Below are positions 21,625 to 31,043 of a DNA stretch of 64,000 bases, piece by piece. The stretch's first letter is position 1. Each line of letters opens with the position of its first letter. Position numbers and translations under genes: made by a program. The stretch is from contig CACMDZ010000003.1 in assembly GCA_902612575.1 (NCBI GenBank), positions 1 to 64,000 on the forward strand, written 5' to 3'. This DNA comes from an uncultured Pelagibacteraceae bacterium (GTDB taxonomy: Bacteria > Pseudomonadota > Alphaproteobacteria > Pelagibacterales > Pelagibacteraceae). Below the pieces are notes generated by a model. That model saw only the letters and a program-made list of their open reading frames with translations, made no database searches and was not told where the DNA came from.

Positions 21625-22884
21625 TTAAGCCGCAGAAGTCTTCTCTGTTTTTGATTTGTTCTTAGTATGAACTATTATTGGCTGCGAAGTACCTTTGGTG
21701 GCTCCAGCATCAATTATGACTTCTTCGATATTATCCTGACCTGGTAAATCAAACATAGTTTTTAATAATAAATTTTCCAAAATCGATCTTAATCCCCTTG
21801 CACCTGTTTTTTTACTTATAGCCTTATTAGCAATATCTTTTACAGCTTGATCTTTAAATGTTAATTTCACACCTTCTAATCTAAAAAGTTCTTGGTATTG
21901 CTTTATCAAAGAGTTTTTTGGTTCTAGCAAAATCTTTATTAAAGATTTTTCATCCAAGTCCTCCAATGTAGCTGTAATTGGTAAACGGCCAATAAATTCT
22001 GGAATAAGTCCATATCTTAGTAAATCCTCTGGCTCTAAGTTTTTCATCCATTCACCAGTCTTTTTATCTTCTAAAGTTTTAACTTCTGCCCCAAATCCAA
22101 TAGAAGATCCTTTATCTCTTTGTGATATAATCTTATCTAAACCTGCAAATGCTCCACCACATATAAATAAAATGTTAGTTGTGTCTACTTGCAAAAATTC
22201 CTGCTGGGGATGTTTTCTTCCGCCTTGAGGTGGAACACTTGCAACTGTTCCCTCCATAATTTTTAGTAATGCTTGTTGAACACCTTCTCCAGATACATCT
22301 CTAGTGATAGATGGATTTTCTGATTTTCTACTAATTTTATCAACCTCATCTATATAAACAATTCCTCTTTGAGCTTTTTCAACATTATAATCTGCTGCTT
22401 GTAATAATTTCAGAATTATATTTTCAACATCTTCACCTACATACCCAGCTTCGGTTAAAGTAGTTGCGTCTGCCATAGTAAAAGGCACATCAAGTATTCT
22501 TGCAAGAGTTTGGGCTAATAATGTTTTTCCACAACCTGTGGGTCCAACCAATAAAATATTTGATTTAGAAAGCTCAACTGTTTTACTTGTTTTATTTTCA
22601 TAGTTTAATCTTTTGTAATGATTATGAACTGCAACAGATAAAACTTTTTTAGCATGAGATTGTCCAATTACATAATCATCTAAAACTTTGCATATTTCTT
22701 TTGGAAGCGGTAAACCATCCTGATGTTTTACAAAATTATCTTTGCTCTCTTCTTTTATGATATCCATGCAGAGTTCTACACATTCATCACAAATGAAAAC
22801 GGTTGGACCAGCTATTAACTTTCTAACTTCGTGTTGGCTTTTGCCACAAAAAGAACAGTAAAGAATATTTTTATTGTTGCTCAT
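21625..22884 (-). CDS. clpX: ATP-dependent Clp protease ATP-binding subunit ClpX
   Basis: AAA+ unfoldase that feeds substrates to ClpP. The 419 residues begin with the zinc-binding domain ([11 protein letters not shown] at about 10, CDECVELC at about 35). Walker A is [12 protein letters not shown] near 115, Walker [10 protein letters not shown] near 178, and the ClpP-contact loop sits in SSIGFGAEV near 265. The 88-base gap to clpP and 62-base gap to lon allow internal promoters. Confidence 0.98.
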   Translation of the reverse strand: MSNNKNILYCSFCGKSQHEVRKLIAGPTVFICDECVELCMDIIKEESKDNFVKHQDGLPLPKEICKVLDDYVIGQSHAKKVLSVAVHNHYKRLNYENKTSKTVELSKSNILLVGPTGCGKTLLAQTLARILDVPFTMADATTLTEAGYVGEDVENIILKLLQAADYNVEKAQRGIVYIDEVDKISRKSENPSITRDVSGEGVQQALLKIMEGTVASVPPQGGRKHPQQEFLQVDTTNILFICGGAFAGLDKIISQRDKGSSIGFGAEVKTLEDKKTGEWMKNLEPEDLLRYGLIPEFIGRLPITATLEDLDEKSLIKILLEPKNSLIKQYQELFRLEGVKLTFKDQAVKDIANKAISKKTGARGLRSILENLLLKTMFDLPGQDNIEEVIIDAGATKGTSQPIIVHTKNKSKTEKTSAA

Positions 22885-22972
22885 AATTTATTATTCGAAT
22901 CAATTAACACACTTTAATACATTTAATATAAAGTAATCAAGCATAGGTTGTGAACAAACTATATATTGTGAA

Positions 22973-23584
22973 TTATTCTCTCTTTTCTACTACTTTGTCT
23001 ATAAGGCCAAAACTTTTTGCATTATCTGGAGTCATAAAGTTGTCTCTTTCTAATGACGATTTAATTTCGTCAACAGATTTTCCTGTATGTTTTGAATAAA
23101 TTTCATTTAATCTTTTTTTTAATGATAATACTTCATTAGCATGAATTTCTATATCTGTTGCTTGACCTTGAAAACCAGCTGAGGGCTGATGAACCATTAT
23201 TCTTGAATTTGGTAATGAAAATCTTTTTCCTTTAGAACCTGCTGCCAATAAAAATGAACCCATACTTGCTGCTTGACCAATGCATAGAGTACTTATTTCT
23301 GGTTTTATATATTGCATAGTATCGTAAATACCAAGTCCGGCAGTAACAAGGCCACCAGGACTATTTATGTATAAAGAAATTTCTTTTTTTGGATCTTCAG
23401 ACTCTAAAAATAATAACTGTGCGGTAACTAAGGACGCTATTGCATCATTTATGGGTCCAACTACAAATACTATTCTTTCTTTGAGTAACCTTGAATAAAT
23501 ATCGTAAGCTCTTTCTCCTCTACTAGATTGTTCAACAACCATAGGTATTAGGGTGTTTAATTGTTCTGGAATTTTATTAGTCAT
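22973..23584 (-). CDS. clpP: ATP-dependent Clp protease proteolytic subunit ClpP
   Basis: Serine peptidase that forms the degradation chamber with ClpX. The 203 residues contain the catalytic serine in [16 protein letters not shown] near 100, the histidine in [17 protein letters not shown] near 125, and the aspartate near 175 in RDNFMT. There is almost no N-terminal propeptide. It lies 32 bases after tig. Confidence 0.98.
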   Translation of the reverse strand: MTNKIPEQLNTLIPMVVEQSSRGERAYDIYSRLLKERIVFVVGPINDAIASLVTAQLLFLESEDPKKEISLYINSPGGLVTAGLGIYDTMQYIKPEISTLCIGQAASMGSFLLAAGSKGKRFSLPNSRIMVHQPSAGFQGQATDIEIHANEVLSLKKRLNEIYSKHTGKSVDEIKSSLERDNFMTPDNAKSFGLIDKVVEKRE

Positions 23585-23616
23585 AATCGATTCGATTAAT
23601 CTTATACAACTTGTGA

Positions 23617-25074
23617 TTACTTTTTGCTAACCTTTTTTGCTTTCTTAGGTTTTGATGCGGGAGTTTTAGTTTTTTTAGTTTCTTTAGATTTTGTTTTTAC
23701 CTCTTTTTTTTTAGGATCTGTTTTTTTCTTATTTTTTTGATCTCCATCTTCTTTAGCAAGTTTAGCTTGCTCTTTAATGTTATTTTCATTTTCTTGTTTT
23801 AAAATTTTCTCAGCTTCTTCTTTGGTAATTTCTTTTTTAGTAATATTTGCTTTTTTCTTTATTTCTTCAATTATTTTTTCTTCGTAAATTTGTCCCCTTA
23901 AACTATCTATGGCTGCTGGATTTTGTTCATAATAATCTTTAACAATCTTTTCTTGACCTGGCATCATTCTAAATTGTTTTTGTATTTCTACATTAATTTC
24001 TTCCTGAGACACATTAATTTTATTTTCTTCACCAAAAGCATTTAAGATTAATCCAGTTTTAATTCTTTTTTTAGCTTGGTCCTCTAATGATTTTTGGTTT
24101 TTTTTGACTTCATCTTCCTTCATTCCTTGAGATAATATTTTAACCTCCTGTTCAATTAGATTGCCAGGTAATTGTTCGAGTTTTTCTTTTTCTATTTGCT
24201 CAAGAATATTTTTCTTTGTAATCATATTTAATGAGTTTTTATACTCATCATTAATTTGTTTTGTAATAAGTTCTTTTAAATTTGCTAAATCTTTGGCACC
24301 CATATTTTTAGCAAAATCATCATTAACTTTTACTTCTTCTGGAATTCTCACTGCTGTAATCTTACATTCAAACACAGCTTTTTTATTAATAAGGTCTTTT
24401 TCTGGAAAATTTTCAGGAAGATTTACTTCTACATTTTTTGTGTCACCTGATTTAACGCCTTCTAATTGTTTATCAAAACCTTTTATAAACAAATCTTTTC
24501 CAAGAACTAATTGAGTATTTTTACCCTCGTTACCCTTAAATTCTTTGCCGTCAATAGTTCCTTTATAATCAAAAATTACAAGATCATTCAATTTTGAGCT
24601 ATAATTTACTTCTGCATCTTTAAAATTATTTTGACTTTTTGCAATTTCACTAATTCTTTTATCTGTTTCTTTTGGATCAATTTTTACAACATACTCAATT
24701 ACTTTGATTGAGCTTAATCCTTTAGCAGAAACTTTGGGTAGTTCGGTAACTGAAATAATATATTCTAAATCTTTACCTTCACCAAAAGTCTTTAAATCTA
24801 TTTTAGGTTGTCCGGCCGGTTTGATCTTATTTTCTTCTAAAGCTTTTGTTGTTGTATCTTTTAGCAACTTATCAATTACTTCACCGTAAACAGCTTTACC
24901 AAATTGTCTTTTTAATATTTCAGTAGGCACTTTACCAGGTCTGAAACCCTTTATTACAACATCCTTTCTTATTTCTTCATATTTCTCATCCATAAAGCCT
25001 GAGATAGTTTTTTTGTCTATGAATACTTTAAGATCTTTTTCTAAACCTTTTTTATTTTCTACTGTTACTTTCAT
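23617..25074 (-). CDS. tig: Trigger factor, with a lysine-rich C-terminal tail
   Basis: Ribosome-bound chaperone with a peptidyl-prolyl isomerase domain, helping nascent proteins fold. The 485 residues have the ribosome-docking signature [15 protein letters not shown] near residue 40, an FKBP-type domain about 155-240 ([21 protein letters not shown]), and a helical C-terminal chaperone domain. E. coli trigger factor is about 432 residues; the extra length here is a tail from about 430 made mostly of Lys, Thr and Glu. First gene of the tig-clpP-clpX-lon block, downstream of tRNA-Leu. Confidence 0.96.
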   Translation of the reverse strand: MKVTVENKKGLEKDLKVFIDKKTISGFMDEKYEEIRKDVVIKGFRPGKVPTEILKRQFGKAVYGEVIDKLLKDTTTKALEENKIKPAGQPKIDLKTFGEGKDLEYIISVTELPKVSAKGLSSIKVIEYVVKIDPKETDKRISEIAKSQNNFKDAEVNYSSKLNDLVIFDYKGTIDGKEFKGNEGKNTQLVLGKDLFIKGFDKQLEGVKSGDTKNVEVNLPENFPEKDLINKKAVFECKITAVRIPEEVKVNDDFAKNMGAKDLANLKELITKQINDEYKNSLNMITKKNILEQIEKEKLEQLPGNLIEQEVKILSQGMKEDEVKKNQKSLEDQAKKRIKTGLILNAFGEENKINVSQEEINVEIQKQFRMMPGQEKIVKDYYEQNPAAIDSLRGQIYEEKIIEEIKKKANITKKEITKEEAEKILKQENENNIKEQAKLAKEDGDQKNKKKTDPKKKEVKTKSKETKKTKTPASKPKKAKKVSKK

Positions 25075-25083
25075 ATTTTTTTA

Positions 25084-25168
25084 TGGTAGGCGAGAAAGGA
25101 CTCGAACCTTCACAGCTTGCACTATTGGTTCCTAAGACCAACGCGTCTACCAATTCCGCCACTCGCCC
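25084..25168 (-). tRNA. tRNA-Leu (anticodon UAG)
   Basis: An 85-base class II tRNA on the minus strand from 25168 to an encoded CCA at 25086-25084. The acceptor stem is GGGCGAG/CTCGCCT, the anticodon stem-loop TTGGT-CTTAGGA-ACCAA has anticodon TAG, and a long variable arm is present, as expected for leucine. Only 9 bases separate it from the trigger factor start, so the two may share a transcript. Confidence 0.97.
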
Positions 25169-25249
25169 AAATTTATGGTGTTTTATATAGTATTGATCTA
25201 ATTTGTCCAATCAGAATAATAGGGTAAAAAGATATAAATATATAAAAAA

Positions 25250-25507
25250 ATGATAATTTCGCCTTGTATAAGTATTTGCAAAATGGATCCTGTAACTGGA
25301 TATTGCTATGGCTGTGGAAGAGACAATGATGAAAAGAAGATTTGGAAAGACCAAAATACAAGTGATGAGTGGAAAAAACAAAATTTAGAAGATATTCAAA
25401 AGAGGATGCAAGGATGGCAGTTGGAAAGCTTCAAAGAATCTTATGAACATAAAAAAAATAATGGAATGTCACTATTTAAAAAGAAACAACTAAATGACTC
25501 AGACTAG
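25250..25507 (+). CDS. DUF1289 family small cysteine-rich protein
   Basis: An 85-residue protein that opens with the DUF1289 signature SPCISICKMDPVTGYCYGCG (residues 4-23), in which four cysteines are spaced as if to bind a metal or iron-sulfur centre. The function of DUF1289 proteins is unknown. The remainder is charged and helical with several tryptophans (EKKIWKDQ, DEWKKQ, QGWQLE). The last 14 bases overlap the next gene's start, so the two are likely translated together. It stands alone on the plus strand, divergent from tRNA-Leu/tig. Confidence 0.88.
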   Translation: MIISPCISICKMDPVTGYCYGCGRDNDEKKIWKDQNTSDEWKKQNLEDIQKRMQGWQLESFKESYEHKKNNGMSLFKKKQLNDSD

Positions 25508-25664
25508 ATTAGTAGTAATAATTTATATAATTGGAATTCTTATTGGAGCATTTGTTTTTGATTTATGGGGTGCTGAAACGAGTGCTATCAAAAGTTTAGC
25601 AGCAATGTTTTGGACAGCATTATTGCTTATAGCTATTGTATTTGCTGATAAAAAAAATGAATAA
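25494..25664 (+). CDS. 56-residue two-helix membrane protein (unknown)
   Basis: Starts at an ATG inside the end of the DUF1289 gene in another frame (14-base overlap). The protein begins MTQTRLVVIIYIIGILIG and has two hydrophobic stretches, at about residues 5-22 and 33-50, separated by a short acidic loop (DLWGAET), ending in ADKKNE. I do not recognise a family. Support for it being real: tight coupling to an established gene, clean helix-loop-helix hydrophobicity, and a stop codon that directly abuts the stop of the convergent dehydrogenase gene, leaving no spare DNA. Confidence 0.7.
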   Translation: MTQTRLVVIIYIIGILIGAFVFDLWGAETSAIKSLAAMFWTALLLIAIVFADKKNE

Positions 25665-26519
25665 TTAATCTTTTTGTATTAGTTCGCTTATGAAGAGATC
25701 TCCATTACCGTCATCTACTGCTTTTTTGTAAATAGACTTTTTTATATCAGCTAATTTTTCTGCATTACCTAAATCTTTTAGCATTTCATGTATATAGGTA
25801 AGATCTTTTAAAGTGTTGGAAGTTGAAAATTTAAATCCAGTATAATCGTCCTTAAGGACATTATCAAAAATTCTATTTAAGGCTGTTGAGTTTCCAGATC
25901 CTAATTTTGCTACTGCAAAAAGTTTTTCCAAATTAATATCCAATTTTTTTGCGCTCTTAATGAATTCTATAACATTTGTTGCAGTACCTAGAGATAAAAA
26001 GTTATTTAATAATTTTGACTTTGCTCCCTTGCCTACTTCTCCAAAATGAAAATAATCTTTACAAAAGGTTTTTAAATATACCTCAGCTTTCTTAAAATTA
26101 TCCTCAGAGGCACCAACAATTCCTCCACAAATACCCTCCTCAGCTTGTACAGGACCGCCCATCACTGGACATTCTATATAACTAATTTTTTTCTTTGCAA
26201 AAATTTGTTCCATTTTAATTGATCCATTTTGGTTATGTGTTGTAACGTCAACAATTAATGTATTATCTTTTAACAAATTAGATAATTTTTCAGCAATACT
26301 TATAGCTATTGGTGTATTGGTTACACAAAGAAATAAAGCATCTAAATTCTTTTCACATAACTCATTGTAGCTTTTAACCTCTTTCGCACCATCACTTACA
26401 ATCTTATCGATAGGTTCTCTTTTTTTATTTGCAATAACAAATAAATTATTTCCCTTTTTTAAAATATTTTTGGCTATTCCATAACCCATATAGCCAACAC
26501 CGATAAAACCTACATTCAT
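25665..26519 (-). CDS. NAD(P)-dependent beta-hydroxyacid dehydrogenase family protein
   Basis: Member of the 3-hydroxyisobutyrate/6-phosphogluconate-type dehydrogenase family (284 residues), which oxidises beta-hydroxy acids or reduces succinic and glyoxylic semialdehydes. Seen: the Rossmann nucleotide motif GFIGVGYMGYGIA at residues 4-16, substrate-binding CPVMGGPVQAEEG near 118 (the DAPVSGG motif), and the catalytic lysine in GKGAKSKLLNNF near 165. The specific substrate cannot be told from sequence alone. It is convergent with, and immediately abuts, the 56-residue membrane protein gene. Confidence 0.85.
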   Translation of the reverse strand: MNVGFIGVGYMGYGIAKNILKKGNNLFVIANKKREPIDKIVSDGAKEVKSYNELCEKNLDALFLCVTNTPIAISIAEKLSNLLKDNTLIVDVTTHNQNGSIKMEQIFAKKKISYIECPVMGGPVQAEEGICGGIVGASEDNFKKAEVYLKTFCKDYFHFGEVGKGAKSKLLNNFLSLGTATNVIEFIKSAKKLDINLEKLFAVAKLGSGNSTALNRIFDNVLKDDYTGFKFSTSNTLKDLTYIHEMLKDLGNAEKLADIKKSIYKKAVDDGNGDLFISELIQKD

Positions 26520-26568
26520 AATTTTAGATAATTATAGTATAAGACTCATTGATTAAAAATTAATATTT

Positions 26569-27243
26569 ATGAAAAAAAGTTTTAAAAAACTTGAAAACTC
26601 AATAATAAATTGTAAGAAATGTCCAAGACTTGTAGATTTTAGAACCCGGGTAGCAAAAGATAAAAGAAAACAATATAAAAATGAGAAATACTGGGGAAAG
26701 CCAATAACAGGTTTTGGTGACCGAAAAGCAAGAATTTTATTAGTTGGTTTAGCCCCTGCTGCTCATGGTGGCAATAGGACTGGAAGAGTTTTTACAGGTG
26801 ATAGATCATCTGAATTTTTGTACAAATGCCTTCATAAAGCTAAATTATCAAACAAATCAAATTCAGTTCACAGAAATGATGGCTTGATACTTAATGATAG
26901 TTTTATAACTACCGCATTAAAATGTGTCCCTCCAGGAGATAAGCCAACTAGAAATGAACTTAATAATTGTTTCAAATATTTTAAAAATGAAATTGAAAAC
27001 TTAGATAATTTAAAAATTATTATTGCTCTCGGAAAAATAGCTTTTGATGCGTGTATCGAGTTTTATAAAAAACAATTTAAAATAGAAAATAATATTAAAT
27101 TTGGACACAGCAAATTTTTTAAGCTACCAAATAATATTTTATTAGTTGGATCTTATCATCCAAGTCCTAGAAATGTTAATACTGGAAGAATTGATATTAA
27201 CAAAATGACTAATTTATTTCTTAAGGTCAAAAAAGTCATTTAA
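26569..27243 (+). CDS. Uracil-DNA glycosylase, family 5 (UDGb-type)
   Basis: Removes uracil and related deaminated bases from DNA, starting base excision repair. The 224 residues carry the hallmark active-site segment GLAPAAHGGNRTGRVFTGD near residue 63, without the catalytic polar residue of families 1 and 4, and the second motif SYHPSPRNVNTGR near 198. Cysteines at CKKCP (near 15), LKCVPPGD (near 122) and NNC fit the 4Fe-4S cluster known in families 4 and 5. Its last 8 bases overlap the convergent ybgC gene. Confidence 0.9.
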   Translation: MKKSFKKLENSIINCKKCPRLVDFRTRVAKDKRKQYKNEKYWGKPITGFGDRKARILLVGLAPAAHGGNRTGRVFTGDRSSEFLYKCLHKAKLSNKSNSVHRNDGLILNDSFITTALKCVPPGDKPTRNELNNCFKYFKNEIENLDNLKIIIALGKIAFDACIEFYKKQFKIENNIKFGHSKFFKLPNNILLVGSYHPSPRNVNTGRIDINKMTNLFLKVKKVI

Positions 27244-27628
27244 TCAATTGACTTTTAAGTTCTATTGGAAGTTTTGATGGTTTGCCATTTTCATCTACTG
27301 AAGCTAATAATATTTCAGCCTCAACAATCATACTATCATTGACAAAAATATGCTGTTTCATTCTTATTGATACATTTTTAACTTCTAACACTTTAGAAAT
27401 AATATTTAAATTGTCTTCAAGTTTTGCAGGTTTATGGAAATTTAAGTTGCAAGATTTAACTATTATATAAATCCCAAATTTTTCTATAAGATTTTTATTA
27501 CTAAAATTTACAGATGTGATTGCATCTGTTCTAGCTCGTTCCAAAAATTTCAAATAATTAGCATAATAAACCACTCCTCCACTATCAGTGTCTTCATAGT
27601 AAACTTTAAAGTTTGATTTAAATTCCAT
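27236..27628 (-). CDS. ybgC: YbgC-type acyl-CoA thioesterase (hotdog fold)
   Basis: Hydrolyses acyl-CoA thioesters; in proteobacteria YbgC goes with the Tol-Pal envelope system and phospholipid metabolism. The 130 residues show the diagnostic YYEDTDSGGVVYYANYLKFLERARTD stretch from about residue 9, with the catalytic aspartate in EDTD. tolQ, its usual neighbour, is not in this window, so the gene has been separated from the tol operon here. Confidence 0.9.
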   Translation of the reverse strand: MEFKSNFKVYYEDTDSGGVVYYANYLKFLERARTDAITSVNFSNKNLIEKFGIYIIVKSCNLNFHKPAKLEDNLNIISKVLEVKNVSIRMKQHIFVNDSMIVEAEILLASVDENGKPSKLPIELKSQLIK

Positions 27629-27682
27629 ATTAAAAATATATTATCAAAGACGTGGAATATATATACTAATGATTATTTGTTT

Positions 27683-27820
27683 ATGAAAATATATATAATT
27701 TGGCTAATAGGGGTTGTATTGTGGAACTTTGGGTATCCTCAAGCAACACCACTTCTTGATGTAATTGCTGCAATTCTGCTCTCGTTTTTAAGTTTGGTAC
27801 TCAAAAAATATATAAAATAA
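27683..27820 (+). CDS. 45-residue membrane protein (unknown)
   Basis: A short gene that begins ATG AAA ATA TAT and encodes MKIYIIWLIGVVLWNFGYPQ, then a second hydrophobic stretch (LLDVIAAILLSFLSLVLKK) and a basic end KYIK. Two membrane helices with a proline-containing loop are evident. It fills the only space between ybgC and the DUF3047 gene, and its stop is one base before the stop of the convergent DUF3047 gene. I do not recognise the family. Its orientation, opposite to both neighbours, suggests its own promoter in 27629-27682. Confidence 0.55.
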   Translation: MKIYIIWLIGVVLWNFGYPQATPLLDVIAAILLSFLSLVLKKYIK

Positions 27821-27821
27821 A

Positions 27822-28472
27822 TTACTCAGACGAAAAATAAATATTTTGATAATAACTTATAGCTTTCATCTTTGAATTATCAGTGTCAGCCATAATAGCA
27901 ACTCCATCCAACTCTTTAACGTCTAATTTATGAAGTTTTTTAAAATCTTCTTTTACATTTGCTTTAACTGAAATCCACTCATCAAAATTATTTTTTGTGG
28001 TGGATAAAACATAATCTATCGATTTTTTTGTATAAGGGCTTCTTTTATAATCATCAATATTTAAGTTGCTAGAGTAAACATAATTAATAGCTCTATTTGA
28101 TAGTGGCGTAGCACCTGTTTTTTTAATAACAAAAACTCTTGCAGCAAAATCATGTCCTTTTTTTGTATTTTCTTTAATTCCTTTTAAGTCTTTTTCAACT
28201 TTCCATGTAATGTTTATATAAGGGGTGGCGTCTAAATCTATTTTTATTTCTTTACCTAGACCGGAAGCTGCATTATCTGCTACTGCTTTTAGATAGTTTC
28301 CATTCTCGTTTTTTCCAATTGTATAAATAGTTTTTGCATCAGCACCTCGTACTTTCCTTACTTCTAAAGTAGAAAGTTCATTTTCAGTAAAATCAAATAT
28401 TACTTTTTCATTGGCATTAGATAATGAAAAAAGAAAAATTGAGAATATTATTGATAATAAAATATTTTTCAC
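27822..28472 (-). CDS. DUF3047 family exported protein
   Basis: About 216 residues with an N-terminal signal peptide (KNILLSIIFSIFLFSLSNA) and a beta-rich body. Features typical of DUF3047 are the ITWKVEKDL stretch near 90, GHDFAARVFVIKKTG near 112, INYVYSSN near 135, and DGVAIMADTDNSK near 193. Function is unknown; some relatives look like carbohydrate-binding jelly-roll domains. I chose the GTG at 28472 because it gives a clean signal peptide. An in-frame TTG at 28490 would add six residues. It may follow the dehydrogenase gene in one transcript (45-base gap). Confidence 0.78.
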   Translation of the reverse strand: MKNILLSIIFSIFLFSLSNANEKVIFDFTENELSTLEVRKVRGADAKTIYTIGKNENGNYLKAVADNAASGLGKEIKIDLDATPYINITWKVEKDLKGIKENTKKGHDFAARVFVIKKTGATPLSNRAINYVYSSNLNIDDYKRSPYTKKSIDYVLSTTKNNFDEWISVKANVKEDFKKLHKLDVKELDGVAIMADTDNSKMKAISYYQNIYFSSE

Positions 28473-28517
28473 AAAAACTTCTATAGACAATTTTATTATT
28501 TTTTCAATATTACGTAT

Positions 28518-29525
28518 TTACTCTGGCAATAAGACTATTTTTGGAGCAGAACAACTACCATCATGAATTTGCTTGAAAGCCTCAGCTCCTTTTTTTAATT
28601 CCCGATATTCAATCCAAGATAGATCTCCTATTTCTTTATCAGCCAAAATTCTAATTGTTTTTTCAAAATCTTTATTAGTATAACAATAAGTTCCTATAAA
28701 TGTTACTTCCTGAAGTGTAGCTTTTCTAAAATTAAATTGACCAGAAGGTTGTGTTAAACCAATATGAATAATGCTACCACCAGGCTTAACCACAGAAATA
28801 GCTTGTTGTCTAGATACCTCTAATCCAACTGTATCGAACACAATATCGAAACTATTTTCTTTTACTTCTTTATCATTTGGACTAACAAATATACCATCGA
28901 AGTATTTTGAACAAACATCTAGCCTTAGTTTGTTTGGATCAGACATTATAATATTTTTATTTCCCTTTATTTTAGATAAAATTAATGAACACAATAATCC
29001 AATAGCTCCAGCACCTTGTACCAAAGTCCTACAGTCAGAGAGAGGTTTTTTCAAAGACGTCTCTCCCATCAATACAGCATGCAATGATACCGCTGTGGGT
29101 TCAGCAATTGTCGCTTCGCTTAAATCAAGACGATCAGGTATTTCATAAATATTTTGATTTGGAGTTGAAACAAGTTCCGCAAATACTCCACTTCTCTCAT
29201 ATGGTCTATTCATGCCTAATAAAACTCTGTTAGGACATAAATGCTCACGTCCATTAGTACAATACTCACATTTTCCACAAGTTATTAATGGGTTTAATAC
29301 AACATTTTTATCCTTGAATTTACCATTTTGAATTTTTCCACTTACCTCATGACCAAGTATCAATGGTGGAATTCTTCTCTCATCTTTACCGTGATATGCA
29401 TGCATATCTGATCCACATATTCCTGAAGCATGAACTTTTAAAATACTTTCTCCACTTACCTCAGTTGGATCTTTCTCATCTCTATAAGTCAGTTCTTCAA
29501 CACCTGTATAAACTAAAGCTTTCAT
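28518..29525 (-). CDS. Zinc-dependent alcohol dehydrogenase (MDR family)
   Basis: Medium-chain dehydrogenase/reductase of 335 residues that oxidises an alcohol or polyol with NAD(P). Catalytic zinc ligands are visible in SGICGSDMHAYHG near 35 and GHEVSGK near 58, and the four-cysteine structural zinc site in CGKCEYCTNGREHLC near 83. The nucleotide site is GAGAIGLLCSLI near 170. It lies 2 bases downstream of the NCS1 permease gene, so it probably acts on whatever that permease imports or on its product. Sorbitol- and threonine-dehydrogenase-like enzymes look similar, so the substrate is open. Confidence 0.85.
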   Translation of the reverse strand: MKALVYTGVEELTYRDEKDPTEVSGESILKVHASGICGSDMHAYHGKDERRIPPLILGHEVSGKIQNGKFKDKNVVLNPLITCGKCEYCTNGREHLCPNRVLLGMNRPYERSGVFAELVSTPNQNIYEIPDRLDLSEATIAEPTAVSLHAVLMGETSLKKPLSDCRTLVQGAGAIGLLCSLILSKIKGNKNIIMSDPNKLRLDVCSKYFDGIFVSPNDKEVKENSFDIVFDTVGLEVSRQQAISVVKPGGSIIHIGLTQPSGQFNFRKATLQEVTFIGTYCYTNKDFEKTIRILADKEIGDLSWIEYRELKKGAEAFKQIHDGSCSAPKIVLLPE

Positions 29526-29527
29526 AA

Positions 29528-30979
29528 TTATTTTTCATTAAGAAGATAATACATAATATATGAAACGACAAATCCTATAATCCATGAAAAAGTTTTAAAA
29601 TCTACAAAATTGACATTCCAAATTATTGAAAATGAAAAAACAAAACCAATTAATACAGCGTATACGGCTTTATAATTCCATCCACCTGAATAAATGTACT
29701 CGTTTTCTAGTCTGATAAAAAAAAGATCTTTGTGATTAACTTTTTCTTTCTTGACAAGATAGTAGTCTGCAATGATAACTCCAAAAATTGGTCCAAAAAA
29801 TGCTGCTAAACTATCAATTAATTTTATTATTTCTATTTGGCTTAGTATTGATGGCCACAAACTGCCTGTTATTAGTCCAAATATTAAAATTAGTATTCCT
29901 GCACTTTTAAGGTCCAAGTTTTTAGGTAAAAAATTAATTATACTATTTTGTGTTGGAACATAATTAGTTATTAAATTTGTCGAAAGTGATGAGAATATTA
30001 TAAAAATTAATGCATAAACTGTTAGATAGACATTATCAATCTTTCCTATTATATCCATCGGCCTTGTCATTATTTGATCAACAATGATAAGCTTTTGATT
30101 CAATAAAACATCAACGCCTATTACAATAGTAGTCGCAAGAAAGGAAAAGACAATCATATTCAAAAATAAAAATAAATTTCCTATTTTAAGATCTCTGCTA
30201 GTTTTTACATATCTTGAAAAATCTCCATAATTCAAAAGCACAATGGAAAAATATGAAAAAATTGTCCCTGTAAGAATAAAAAAGGGCATTACATTTGATT
30301 TAGAAATCAAATTTGTATTAGTTGTATTAGATTTTAGAGATTGAAATATTTGAGTGCTATTTTCAGCAACAAGCATTACAAAAAAGAAAATTAAACCGAA
30401 GTAAACGAATATTGCGGAGAATTTTAAAAATCCTTGATTGTATCTTTGACCATTCGTAAATAAAAAATATTGAATAAAAAAAGTTACTATTAATGAAAAC
30501 CAATCTATAATATTTAAGCCTAGAAAAAATTCTAAAATAAATTCATTTTCTAAAATTTGTGGATCAAATATGTAATAGATAATAATTCTTATTATGTAAG
30601 TTATAGATTTGGATATAAAATATGTTTGAATTCCAAACATAAAAATTCCAACAATTGATCTTAACAAACTTAAATATCTAGCACCGTTTAGACCCATGGA
30701 TATTCTCATCAAAACTGGAAAAGGTAATCCATGTTTTTGGGATGGGTGACCAATTAAAGAAATAAAAAAATACACAAGAATTGATGCAGCTATTGAGGAA
30801 GATAAAACTAAATAAGAACTTAAATTATAGATTAAATACAAAGAAGATATAAGAGCAAATCCAGCAATGGTTTGAATACTATTTGCCCAATAACAGAATA
30901 AATCTGCCGAAGTCCATGTTTTGTTACTTGGATTAACTGTAGCTAATTCAAAATTTTTTAATTCTATATTTTGGCTCAC
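29528..30979 (-). CDS. NCS1 family nucleobase/hydantoin/allantoin-type permease
   Basis: Membrane symporter of 483 residues with about 12 hydrophobic segments. The N-terminus shows the NCS1 signature NPSNKTWTSADLFCYWAN near residue 15. Later come GHPSQKHGLPFPVLMRISMG near 75 and a loop LLNYGDFSRYVKT near 245. The family imports cytosine, uracil, allantoin, hydantoins, or vitamins such as thiamine or pyridoxine with a cation. It forms a two-gene unit with the downstream alcohol dehydrogenase; the substrate is not deducible. Confidence 0.85.
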   Translation of the reverse strand: MSQNIELKNFELATVNPSNKTWTSADLFCYWANSIQTIAGFALISSLYLIYNLSSYLVLSSSIAASILVYFFISLIGHPSQKHGLPFPVLMRISMGLNGARYLSLLRSIVGIFMFGIQTYFISKSITYIIRIIIYYIFDPQILENEFILEFFLGLNIIDWFSLIVTFFIQYFLFTNGQRYNQGFLKFSAIFVYFGLIFFFVMLVAENSTQIFQSLKSNTTNTNLISKSNVMPFFILTGTIFSYFSIVLLNYGDFSRYVKTSRDLKIGNLFLFLNMIVFSFLATTIVIGVDVLLNQKLIIVDQIMTRPMDIIGKIDNVYLTVYALIFIIFSSLSTNLITNYVPTQNSIINFLPKNLDLKSAGILILIFGLITGSLWPSILSQIEIIKLIDSLAAFFGPIFGVIIADYYLVKKEKVNHKDLFFIRLENEYIYSGGWNYKAVYAVLIGFVFSFSIIWNVNFVDFKTFSWIIGFVVSYIMYYLLNEK

Positions 30980-31043
30980 TTTATAGATTCTAAACTAATA
31001 TTTTTATATGTCTATAAAAGTGATAACAGTAAGATATTAATAC

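Noticed and set aside
25173..25361. 62-residue open frame on the minus strand
   Set aside because: Overlaps the start of the DUF1289 gene on the other strand and the region beside tRNA-Leu; no coding features.
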